Source: Bryobacteraceae bacterium
GTDB lineage: Bacteria > Acidobacteriota > Terriglobia > Bryobacterales > Bryobacteraceae
Assembly: GCA_947456995.1 (NCBI GenBank)
Contig: CANGVB010000290.1
Location: 1-5,592 of the forward strand
Length of the DNA stretch: 5,592 bases
Reading direction: 5' to 3'
Made by a program: the position numbers and the translations under genes. A model generated the notes under the pieces. The model had not been told where the DNA came from and searched no databases. It worked only from the letters and a program-made list of their open reading frames with translations. This document shows positions 1-5,592 of the stretch, one piece after another. Positions within the stretch are counted from its first letter, which is position 1, and every line of letters begins with the position of its first letter.

Positions 1-1
1 C

Positions 2-205
2 AACTCAGACTTCGCCACCCGCCTCGGCGGCCTCTTCAAGGCAACAATCCTTTGCGGTGCCATCGCAATCTTAGGCGAAGCCGCCGCCATCCTGGCCCTA
101 TACAGCAGCGAGCGCCCCACATGGCTCACCCTCCTCGCCGCCCTCCTCAACGCAGCGATCCTCCTCCCAGCCCTCTACCTCGCAGCCCGTATGGACTGGG
201 ACTAA
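2..205 (+). CDS. C-terminal end of a membrane protein of unknown function (5' partial)
   Basis: The reading frame is open from base 2 to a TAA stop at 203-205 and gives 67 residues; the start lies before the window. Two hydrophobic stretches are visible, at about residues 13-36 (ATILCGAIAILGEAAAILAL region) and 42-62 (LTLLAALLNAAILLPALYLA region). They are joined by a short polar turn (YSSERPT), and the protein ends in a charged tail RMDWD. This is the pattern of an inner-membrane protein ending in a helical hairpin. Codons are strongly C-ended like those of the next gene, which supports real coding. I do not recognise the family from this fragment. It lies 76 bases upstream of the glycosyltransferase on the same strand, so the two may be co-transcribed. 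Confidence 0.7.
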   Translation, partial: NSDFATRLGGLFKATILCGAIAILGEAAAILALYSSERPTWLTLLAALLNAAILLPALYLAARMDWD

Positions 206-281
206 CAAATCCTCAAAAAGCAAAGCGCCATCACCCCACGGCAAGCTCCAAACATGCCATCATGAACGAACTCCAGCAGCA

Positions 282-1823
282 ATGTTCGCAACTTCCTCCA
301 ACCCGCTCCCTCAACCCGCCTACATCCGTTTCCTCATCCCCTGCGCCCTCCTGCTCGGCCTCGCCCTGCGCCTCTTCGATGCCGCCTCCTTCTATCTCAA
401 CCCCGATGAAGCAATCCACTTCTGCCGCTCCCAACCTACAACCTGGTACGAAGAAAGCAACCTGCGCGGAACCGCTCCACCCTTCTTTTTCTTGGTCGTC
501 CACTACACCCAACAAATCGCAAACTCGGAATTCTTCCTCCGCCTCCCATTCCTTCTCAGTGGCTGCCTCTTCCCGTGGGTGATCTTCAAATGGCTCCAGC
601 GTCTCAACCTCCCAACCGCCGCTCTAACCTCATTCCTCATTCTCGAATTCAGCCCCAACCTGATCGCTCTCACAACACAAATCCGCGGCTATGCCATCGC
701 CCTCCTTCTTACTTCGCTTGCAATCTATTTCCTCGAGCGCGCGCTCCAACTCCGCTCAATCCCGTCTCTCCTTCTCTCTGCTACATCCCTCTACCTCGGC
801 ATCCTCACGGAGTTCTCAGTCGCCTTCGCCACCGCAGCACTCGGCGTCTACGCCCTGCTACGCATCCTCCAAAATTCCGAACCCCTCTTCTCCCGCTTCC
901 ATCTCATTTGGGCCGCAACTCAAATGGGTGCGCTGGCCATCTATCTCTTCCTCTACCAAACGATGATGGCGGACCTACTCTCCCGCCCCATCGTCGCCAA
1001 CACAATCGAAGGTTATCTGCGAGGTGGCTTCCCCAAACCCGGCGAAAATCTACTTCGATTCTTCGCCTCCAGCACTGCCAAGCAACTTGCCTACTTGGCG
1101 AGTTCCATCCCGATTGGTTTCTTCTTCCTTGCCCTCTTTCTTGCCGGGCTCGTTTCCATCTGGATCAGCCAACCTCGAACTAGCCTTAGTCCGCAACGAA
1201 TATTGAGCCTTGCCACCCTCACTGCATTCTCAATCGCCTTCGTCGCCTGCCTCACCAGAACCTTCCCCTACGGGCGCTCCCGTCACTCCATCGTGCTGGC
1301 CCTCTTCGCAACCCCGGTCATTGCCATTGGCCTCGAACGAATCCTTCAATCGATTCCTCGGCTCGTCCTTCCGATTTCACTTCTCATCACCGCGATGCTT
1401 TTCCCGCTGGCTGAACAGGATCCACAAAACATCCATCGTTCCCGTCACGACTTAACCGCGATGCTTGAGGCCGTTCGACAACTCCGCTCCTCCATCCCCC
1501 CAGGCTCCTTCATCTTTGCCGACTACGAGACCTTGTGGATTATGAATTTCTACATCAACAATCGCCAATGCTCGCCAATCACTTATGGCCCGGACCCACT
1601 AAGAACGCTTGATGCTCCGCCCTTTCGGTTGGCATCCCTGCGTTGGTCGCACCAGTCTCCAGAACAAACCACCAGCGACCTTCTCACTCTTCGTAAACTG
1701 ATGCAGCTTCCTGCAACCCAACCAATCCATATCCTCGACAGCGGTTTTGATCTCCTACCTCAATCCACCCCCTCAGCTCAGATATTCTCCAATGTCCTCC
1801 TCTGGATTCCTCCCCGTCCCTGA
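282..1823 (+). CDS. GT-C type membrane glycosyltransferase, GT39/ArnT-like (PMT_2-type)
   Basis: Predicted integral membrane protein of 513 residues, probably using a polyprenyl-phosphate sugar donor to glycosylate a lipid, glycan or protein on the periplasmic face. Seen in the sequence: a first membrane helix at about 15-36, then a loop with NPDEAIHF (40-47) whose adjacent Asp-Glu pair (D42, E43) is the typical GT-C acidic motif. Next is a run of roughly nine to eleven hydrophobic segments up to about residue 378, including RGYAIALLL after position 135 and PYGRSRHS at 329-336, both resembling GT39/PMT_2 patterns. A soluble C-terminal part (about 380-513) follows, as in many GT-C enzymes. The length fits the family. 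The ATG at 282 has no clear Shine-Dalgarno sequence, but the next methionine is not until about residue 216, so this start is best. The TGA at 1821-1823 lies 25 bases from the convergent gene's stop. Acceptor and donor cannot be told from sequence. Confidence 0.82.
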   Translation: MFATSSNPLPQPAYIRFLIPCALLLGLALRLFDAASFYLNPDEAIHFCRSQPTTWYEESNLRGTAPPFFFLVVHYTQQIANSEFFLRLPFLLSGCLFPWVIFKWLQRLNLPTAALTSFLILEFSPNLIALTTQIRGYAIALLLTSLAIYFLERALQLRSIPSLLLSATSLYLGILTEFSVAFATAALGVYALLRILQNSEPLFSRFHLIWAATQMGALAIYLFLYQTMMADLLSRPIVANTIEGYLRGGFPKPGENLLRFFASSTAKQLAYLASSIPIGFFFLALFLAGLVSIWISQPRTSLSPQRILSLATLTAFSIAFVACLTRTFPYGRSRHSIVLALFATPVIAIGLERILQSIPRLVLPISLLITAMLFPLAEQDPQNIHRSRHDLTAMLEAVRQLRSSIPPGSFIFADYETLWIMNFYINNRQCSPITYGPDPLRTLDAPPFRLASLRWSHQSPEQTTSDLLTLRKLMQLPATQPIHILDSGFDLLPQSTPSAQIFSNVLLWIPPRP

Positions 1824-1848
1824 CAACTTTGTAAGACGAAATGCCCGT

Positions 1849-3120
1849 CTACTGAATGATTCTGGTACCACACCGCCGCATCCTCGCCGCAAAATCCCCC
1901 AGAAACTCCTCCCGCCACCGGTTCACAGTCTTCGCCCCCGGATGCACCCCCTCCGCCTTCGCCGGGTCCACAGCATCAATCCACCAATTCGGATGCCGCA
2001 AAGACGCAACCCCACTGCGCGGAACCGCCGTAAACTTCCCACCCCAACCATCAAGCCCCTTAAAGCTACTCTCAATCGAGTAACTCCAAACCTTCGCATC
2101 CCGAGGCGAGAATCGAAACCGCAACACCCCACCCTCCACCGACACAATCGCCGGCACCCGCCGGTCAAACAACACCTTCACCCTATCCCCAGCCCCAAAC
2201 CCCACCGGCAACGGCAGAGCCCACTCAACCACCCCAAACACCTCCACCCGGTCCTCCTCCGTAGTCAACCGCTCAAACACCGTATCCCGCCCATCCCAAA
2301 TCCTCTGGTATTGCCCACCCCATCCAGCCTTCGCTGGTTGACTCGGGTCCCCATGCAATAGGTAACTAACCGACGGGCTATCCCCCATCTTGATCGTCCC
2401 CTTCAACTGCGTCTCAAAGAATTCCCCCAGCGCCCCAAACGGTGCAATTCTCTGTCGCACAAACTCCCGGTTCCCCCACTCCCCCGCTTGATTCCCGCCC
2501 GTAAACCAGCCGCGATAGGTCGCATTCGATTCAATCATCCACAGCTTCGGATGCTCGCGCTCTACATAGTGATAAGCATCCACACTCCACATCTTGTTCG
2601 GCCCGCCAATAAAGTAAACGCGTAGCTTGGGCAGAATATCCGGAGCATCATGCAGCGCCTGCGCAAGATCCTCAATCCCACCCCAAACCAGCACATACAG
2701 CGGACGCGCGTCCCGCCGCCGCGCACAACGAACAATCCACTCAGACCCAGCCGTAGGCGCCCCAAACCCCGCACGTCCCGGAGCCTCCAGTGCCCCCTGC
2801 TTTGACATCGCCTTCAATCGCTCCGGCGTCGGATACCGCGCCGAAACCTTCTTCAGTGCCGGATAATCCACCGCATACCGGTCAATCACCTGATGGATAT
2901 GCTCAAGCCGCCCCGGCCCATAAGGCGACGACACAATACCCTCAATATCCAAAACGTCCGCATACATCAACAGGTGCACCATCGACTGAAAATCATCCGG
3001 ATCTGTGCCCCCAATATCAGAAGACACAATCACCCGGTGCCGCTGCCCATAAGCCCCAACCGCCAGCAAAGCCCCAATAACAAAAACACGAGACAAACTC
3101 ATAGCGCCTAAATGCCCCAT
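1849..3120 (-). CDS. Secreted DUF1593 (Sde182-like) nucleoside hydrolase-like protein
   Basis: Predicted exported protein of 423 residues. A signal peptide lies at the N-terminus, with hydrophobic core VFVIGALLAVGAYG at about 12-25. The mature part opens with RVIVSSDIGGTDPDDFQSMV (29-48). Its aspartates D35, D40, D42 and D43 resemble the Asp cluster that binds calcium in nucleoside hydrolases and is characteristic of the DUF1593 domain. Further DUF1593-like stretches are LYVLVWGGIEDLAQAL (141-156), MIESNATYRGWFTGG (195-209) and KMGDSPSVSYLLHGD (244-258). Residues of about 290-410 look like a beta-rich C-terminal domain, as in Sde182 proteins. The substrate is unknown; a sugar-containing compound or glycan is a family-based guess. 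The ATG at 3120 has an AGGAA directly against it, too close for good use. The internal ATG at 3102 (residue 7, weak AGG four bases upstream) gives a more compact signal peptide and may be the true start. Stop is TAG. Confidence 0.87.
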   Translation of the reverse strand: MGHLGAMSLSRVFVIGALLAVGAYGQRHRVIVSSDIGGTDPDDFQSMVHLLMYADVLDIEGIVSSPYGPGRLEHIHQVIDRYAVDYPALKKVSARYPTPERLKAMSKQGALEAPGRAGFGAPTAGSEWIVRCARRRDARPLYVLVWGGIEDLAQALHDAPDILPKLRVYFIGGPNKMWSVDAYHYVEREHPKLWMIESNATYRGWFTGGNQAGEWGNREFVRQRIAPFGALGEFFETQLKGTIKMGDSPSVSYLLHGDPSQPAKAGWGGQYQRIWDGRDTVFERLTTEEDRVEVFGVVEWALPLPVGFGAGDRVKVLFDRRVPAIVSVEGGVLRFRFSPRDAKVWSYSIESSFKGLDGWGGKFTAVPRSGVASLRHPNWWIDAVDPAKAEGVHPGAKTVNRWREEFLGDFAARMRRCGTRIIQ

Positions 3121-3158
3121 TTCCTAAACATACATACCAAATTTTCTCCTGCTTAAAT

Positions 3159-3169
3159 CCACACTCCCA
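3159..3169 (+). repeat. Left copy of an 11-base inverted repeat flanking the broken gene
   Basis: CCACACTCCCA here is the exact reverse complement of TGGGAGTGTGG at 3881-3891. The two copies are oriented like terminal inverted repeats and would delimit a 733-base segment containing the broken gene and its flanks. The match does not extend clearly in either direction, and I see no target-site duplication next to it. One chance 11-base match somewhere in a window of this size is expected. The position of both copies in short intergenic flanks is what makes it worth noting. Confidence 0.35.
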
Positions 3170-3293
3170 TCCCTCCCGGGCAGAAGCATACTTTATCGTT
3201 CCCGGAAATGTTGCGCCTATATTTCCATTCCCATCAACAACTTCCAGAAATGCCGTTTCGATCTGCTCTACCCCGGCTGGTAGCTTCTCAATC

Positions 3294-3316
3294 GGAGAGA
3301 GCCTCTGCTTCTCTCC
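3294..3316 (+). other. Hairpin in the leader of the broken gene
   Basis: GGAGAGA (3294-3300) and TCTCTCC (3310-3316) pair perfectly over 7 bp around a 9-base loop. No T-tract follows on either strand, so it is not a standard intrinsic terminator. It sits about 30 bases before the ATG at 3349 and could fold in a leader transcript, but a role is not shown. Confidence 0.35.
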
Positions 3317-3332
3317 TGAATTCAATCAGAAA

Positions 3333-3337
3333 AAGGA
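3333..3337 (+). promoter_or_regulatory. Shine-Dalgarno-like site for the ATG at 3349
   Basis: AAGGA lies 11 bases before the ATG at 3349. The spacing is slightly long, but it supports that ATG, rather than the longer in-frame opening at 3208, as the original start of the STGPK-family gene. Confidence 0.45.
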
Positions 3338-3348
3338 AAACAGCAACC

Positions 3349-3736
3349 ATGTCCACTCAGGCTCAAATTGATGCCAACAGGCAAAATGCAAAGAAGTCCA
3401 CCGGCCCAAAGCCCCCTGAAGGCCGCGCCGCTTCCGCAGCCAACAGCACTCGGCACGGCCATACCGCCAATCCAACAACCATCTTCGAAAACAATCCGCA
3501 CGAACGAAGCCAATAGCGACAAACTCTTCAACCAGATGGCGCGCATCCTCAAACTCTGCGCCGCCCAGGAGCGCCGCGCAGACAGAGCCCTCAAAGAGTT
3601 GACAAAACTCCAACGCGATCGAGTCCTCGCTATGGACATCCACACCGAGGTCTACCTGTACGACAAAATCGTCGATATCCCGGCAACCTTTCCCATGTTC
3701 GAAGTCCGCAAAGCCGACCTGTCCAAAACTAGCTGA
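3349..3736 (+). pseudogene. Frameshifted, internally shortened STGPK-signature family protein
   Basis: The first part reads in one frame from the ATG at 3349 to a TAG at 3514-3516 (55 residues). It contains AQIDANRQNAKKSTGPKPPEG, then RAASAANSTRHG, a close match to the N-terminal signature of a family of unknown function that I recall as very numerous in Acidobacteria (ANRxNAxKSTGPKTxEGKAxSxxNxxRHG). The second part reads in the +1-shifted frame, recognisable from about 3485 to the TGA at 3734-3736. Its NEANSDKLFNQMARILK, then ERRADRALKELTKLQRDR, looks like the helical, charged C-terminal part of the same family. Members are usually, from memory, around 200 residues or more, so a central section seems missing. 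Removing one A from the AAAA run at 3487-3492 would join the frames into a 128-residue protein. The alternatives are two real short ORFs or a sequencing error. Function unknown. Confidence 0.6.
3503..3513 (+). repeat. 11-base direct repeat, copy 1
   Basis: AACGAAGCCAA occurs here and again at 3826-3836. Here it lies at the point where the two frames of the broken gene overlap and encodes the NEAN part of TNEANS in the second frame. Confidence 0.4.
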
Positions 3737-3772
3737 GGCCTTCTCGCACTTCGACTCATGGCTCTAATGCCA

Positions 3773-3807
3773 GAGGCCCGTGAAATTGTAGACAAGCACC
3801 GGGCCTC
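3773..3807 (+). other. GC-rich hairpin between the broken gene and the oxidoreductase
   Basis: GAGGCCCG (3773-3780) and CGGGCCTC (3800-3807) form a perfect 8-bp stem. Two more pairs (TG with CA) follow across a single bulged C, and the loop is about 15 to 19 bases. On the plus strand it is followed by AAAAA rather than T residues, and on the minus strand no T-tract follows it. It is therefore not a typical intrinsic terminator, though it could still slow or protect transcripts ending between the two genes. Confidence 0.5.
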
Positions 3808-3825
3808 AAAAACAGCCAACTAACA

Positions 3826-3836
3826 AACGAAGCCAA
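3826..3836 (+). repeat. 11-base direct repeat, copy 2
   Basis: Second copy of AACGAAGCCAA, 323 bases after the first. In its frame it again encodes NEAN within TNEANP, so the two copies share a peptide as well as DNA, although they lie in different frames relative to the window. Confidence 0.4.
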
Positions 3837-3880
3837 CCCGGCCCCAACAGGCCACCGATCTTTGACAACTGAATATTGCC

Positions 3881-3891
3881 TGGGAGTGTGG
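3881..3891 (-). repeat. Right copy of the 11-base inverted repeat
   Basis: TGGGAGTGTGG on the plus strand is the exact reverse complement of 3159-3169. It lies 17 bases beyond the 3' end of the oxidoreductase gene, between that gene and the broken gene. Confidence 0.35.
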
Positions 3892-3908
3892 GTACACCAC
3901 ATCCACGC

Positions 3909-5168
3909 CTAAACTTCGTTAGGCACCACATAAGGCGCACGATAATTGCGCGTCAGCATCGCATTCGCCTCGGCATCATTCGGGAACCGCATCGTCGTTG
4001 GATCAAACTTCAACTCCCGGCCCAACCGGTGCGAAATATTCCCCAAATGACAGAGCGCAGTCGAAATCGCGGTTTCTTCAATCTCGGCATGCAGCAGCTT
4101 CGGGTCCCGCGCCCTCACCGCATCAGCGAAGTTCGCAAAGTGATCAAGATTCGCCGGATACGTAACAGCCGGCTCCGGCTGCTTGTTCCTCCCCAGCGTA
4201 ATCTTGAAGTCTCCATTGGCCATCAAGTGCATGCTGCCCTTAGATCCAAAGAAATCCCAGGACATCGGCTCCGGCGTATAGAGCCCACGCAACTGCCCAA
4301 CAATCGAAGATCCATCGGCATAAGTCCACGTCACATTCTGTGTATTCGGAGTCTGCCCCTGGTCTTTATACCCAAACCGCCCACCCGTCGATCTCACCGA
4401 AACCGGCAATGTCTTCTGCATGCCCCAACGCAACACATCCAGCATGTGGATCCCATTGTTCCCCAACTCCCCATTGCCAAAATCCCAGAACCAGTGCCAG
4501 TTATAGGGCACGAGATTCGCATGGTAATCCTGCATCGGCGCAGGACCAACCCAAAGATCCCAATTCAGATTCGCCGGCGGCTGCGTCACCGGCTTGAAGC
4601 CCAGCGAGTCGCGATTCCCAGGAAAGAAAAAGTTGCCCTGATAGATATCCCCGATCACCCCGGCATGTAGCAACTCCACCGCTTTGCGAAATGGTCCCCA
4701 CCACCGCCTCTGTGTGCCACCAGCCGCAATCCGCTTGTACTTGCGAGCCGTCTTCACCAGCTGAATGCCCTCAAAAATATTGTGCGAAACGGGCTTCTCG
4801 ACATAGACATCCTTGCCAGCCTGCATAGCCCAAATCGCCGTCAGCGAGTGCCAGTGATTCGTAGTGGCAACCGTCACTGCATCGATGTTCTTATCTTCAA
4901 AGGCCCGCCGCATATCGGTATGAATCAGCGGCCGCTTCCCCGTCTTGGCAAAAATCGCTTGTGATGCCGCCTCTGCCCGAGCCCCATCCACTTCCACCAG
5001 CGCAGCAATCTCAAGATTTGCTACCGGCAGCATCTCCTTGATATGCGCAGTCCCGCGAGATCCAACACCGACAATTGCAACGCGCAACTTGTCACTAGCC
5101 TGAGCCCACGATTGAGATGCCATAGCGGCAGAAACGAGAAAAGATCGACGAACCATAATGCTTTTCAT
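3909..5168 (-). CDS. Gfo/Idh/MocA family NAD(P)-dependent oxidoreductase with Tat-like leader
   Basis: Predicted oxidoreductase of 419 residues from the ATG at 5168. Family members oxidise or reduce sugars, inositols or related polyols with NAD(P). The N-terminus [19 protein letters not shown] has a twin arginine (R7, R8), a hydrophobic stretch and a likely cleavage site near residue 24, pointing to Tat export. A Rossmann motif [10 protein letters not shown] follows at 33-42, and then the family's EKP motif (124-126) with its lysine K125. The substrate-domain motif [12 protein letters not shown] (233-244) keeps H241 and D244, but has Asn237 where classical members have Asp. Length is typical for exported members. 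The frame also opens at a TTG at 5195, but the ATG at 5168 has AAAGGA four bases upstream and avoids crowding the divergent gene. Stop is TAG. The substrate cannot be named. Confidence 0.9.
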   Translation of the reverse strand: MKSIMVRRSFLVSAAMASQSWAQASDKLRVAIVGVGSRGTAHIKEMLPVANLEIAALVEVDGARAEAASQAIFAKTGKRPLIHTDMRRAFEDKNIDAVTVATTNHWHSLTAIWAMQAGKDVYVEKPVSHNIFEGIQLVKTARKYKRIAAGGTQRRWWGPFRKAVELLHAGVIGDIYQGNFFFPGNRDSLGFKPVTQPPANLNWDLWVGPAPMQDYHANLVPYNWHWFWDFGNGELGNNGIHMLDVLRWGMQKTLPVSVRSTGGRFGYKDQGQTPNTQNVTWTYADGSSIVGQLRGLYTPEPMSWDFFGSKGSMHLMANGDFKITLGRNKQPEPAVTYPANLDHFANFADAVRARDPKLLHAEIEETAISTALCHLGNISHRLGRELKFDPTTMRFPNDAEANAMLTRNYRAPYVVPNEV

Positions 5169-5172
5169 CTTA

Positions 5173-5178
5173 TCCTTT
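5173..5178 (-). promoter_or_regulatory. Shine-Dalgarno site deciding the oxidoreductase start
   Basis: On the minus strand AAAGGA is followed by TAAG and then the ATG at 5168, a short but workable spacing. Neither the TTG at 5195 nor the ATG at 5156 (residue 5) has a comparable site. Confidence 0.7.
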
Positions 5179-5200
5179 AGGTGCTCTTGCCCCAATCCAT

Positions 5201-5592
5201 ATGCAAATCGGAATCGACAGTTTCATCGCCACCAAGTCCACAAGCCCCGCTGAGGCCTCCCTCCGCATGCGTGAGTTCCTCACTCGCGTCGAGCACGCCG
5301 ATCAGGCTGGCTTCGACGTCTTCGGGATAGGCGAACACCACCGGCAGGAATTCCTCGACTCTGCCCCCAACATGGTCCTCGCCGCCGCAGCAGCCCGAAC
5401 CCGCAGAATCCGGCTCACCAGCGCCGTCACCGTCCTGAGCGCAATCGATCCCGTACGTGCCTTCCAGAGCTTCGCCACCCTCGACCTGATCTCCGGCGGC
5501 CGCGCCGAAATGGTAGTCGGCCGCGGCTCCTTCATCGAAGCCTTCCCCCTCTTCGGCCTCGACCTGAACGACTACGACCTCCTCTTCACCGA
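5201..5592 (+). CDS. Luciferase-like (LLM) flavin-dependent oxidoreductase, 3' partial
   Basis: The first 130 residues are present and the gene runs off the window. It looks like a bacterial-luciferase-like monooxygenase, which uses reduced flavin (FMNH2, or F420 in some relatives) and oxygen on an unknown substrate in the cytoplasm. The start MQIGIDSF forms the first strand of the TIM barrel. [10 protein letters not shown] (42-51) is the typical second-strand region. [20 protein letters not shown] (72-91), [16 protein letters not shown] (96-111) and [17 protein letters not shown] follow. Together these closely resemble the LLM subgroup known as LLM_2I7G (Atu2307/SP_0267-type). No signal peptide is visible. 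The ATG at 5201 is the only sensible start; no Shine-Dalgarno site lies at normal distance, and the AGG near 5179 is too far. It is divergent from the oxidoreductase, with 32 bases between start codons. Confidence 0.88.
   Translation, partial: MQIGIDSFIATKSTSPAEASLRMREFLTRVEHADQAGFDVFGIGEHHRQEFLDSAPNMVLAAAAARTRRIRLTSAVTVLSAIDPVRAFQSFATLDLISGGRAEMVVGRGSFIEAFPLFGLDLNDYDLLFT

Larger units (their letters stand above)
3121..3348. other. 228-base intergenic stretch between divergent starts
   Basis: The stretch separates the start of the minus-strand DUF1593 gene from the start of the broken plus-strand gene, and should hold the promoter of each. It is more AT-rich than the flanking genes. TATATT at 3218-3223 could be a -10 element on the plus strand, but no matching -35 lies 17 bases upstream, so I do not call a promoter. 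It also contains the left copy of the 11-base inverted repeat (3159-3169) and a 7-bp hairpin (3294-3316). Confidence 0.6.
3737..3908. other. 172-base non-coding stretch, probable decayed tail of the broken gene
   Basis: No intact gene is present. From 3784 one plus-strand frame is open to the TAA at 3910-3912 and contains LTNEANPAPTGHRSLTTEY, which resembles the TNEANS stretch of the broken gene. It may be a leftover of a repetitive Pro/Asn-rich tail. The region also contains a strong hairpin (3773-3807) and the right inverted repeat (3881-3891). TTGACA at 3862-3867 resembles a -35 box, but nothing like a -10 follows at normal spacing. Confidence 0.45.

Noticed and set aside
52..582. Plus-strand frame of 176 codons, rich in Pro, Ser and Arg
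   Set aside because: It overlaps both the membrane-protein end and the glycosyltransferase, and has the low-complexity composition of a shadow frame in C-rich DNA.
1834..1850. Possible terminator hairpin between convergent genes (AGACG and CGTCT)
   Set aside because: The stem is only 5 bp with a 7-base loop, overlaps a stop codon and has no T-tract, so it is weak and may be chance.
3017..3325. Minus-strand reading frame of 102 codons overlapping the DUF1593 start
   Set aside because: It begins at TTG without a ribosome site, overlaps the signal-peptide end of a well-supported gene in another frame, and ends in Trp/Gly/Cys-rich sequence unlike a real protein.
3862..3890. Promoter-like TTGACA upstream of 3900
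   Set aside because: No acceptable -10 lies 16-18 bases downstream, and no gene starts on the plus strand after it.
3121..3908. CRISPR array or tandem repeats
   Set aside because: Only isolated pairs of 11-base repeats occur; there is no regular spacing or repeated unit.
3876..4670. Plus-strand frame of 264 codons opposite the oxidoreductase
   Set aside because: It is antisense to a clear Gfo/Idh gene, and its Arg/Pro/His-rich composition has no domain-like pattern.

Overview
The window looks like chromosomal DNA of an acidobacterium, most likely from the Solibacter/Bryobacter group. This is an inference from gene content and has not been tested by a search. The clues are a secreted DUF1593 protein, a Gfo/Idh/MocA oxidoreductase with a Tat-like leader, and a remnant of the small protein family that opens with an ANRxNAxKSTGPKxxEG signature, which I associate with Acidobacteria. 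Base composition is GC-rich and codons mostly end in C or G.

Layout. Bases 2-205 (+) are the last 67 codons of a membrane protein. After a 76-base gap comes a complete multi-spanning GT-C type glycosyltransferase (282-1823, +). It meets, tail to tail with 25 bases between, a secreted nucleoside-hydrolase-like DUF1593 protein on the minus strand (1849-3120). Bases 3121-3908 hold a mostly non-coding stretch with one broken gene (3349-3736, +). It keeps the N-terminal signature and a C-terminal helical piece of the family in two different frames, apparently with the middle lost. The stretch also holds two hairpins, a pair of 11-base inverted repeats that bracket the broken gene, and an 11-base direct repeat. 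A Gfo/Idh/MocA oxidoreductase (3909-5168, -) follows. Divergent from it, with only 32 bases between start codons, is the beginning of a luciferase-like flavin monooxygenase (5201 to the window end, +).

How the genes fit together. DUF1593 and Gfo/Idh proteins are both commonly linked to uptake or breakdown of sugars, glycosides or nucleoside-like compounds. Here both are exported and lie on the same strand, but about 800 bases of decayed DNA separates them, so a shared operon is unlikely. The glycosyltransferase and the upstream membrane protein may form a separate envelope-related unit. No RNA gene, CRISPR array or complete mobile element is visible. I see no convincing new system; the most unusual part is the decayed island at about 3150-3900.
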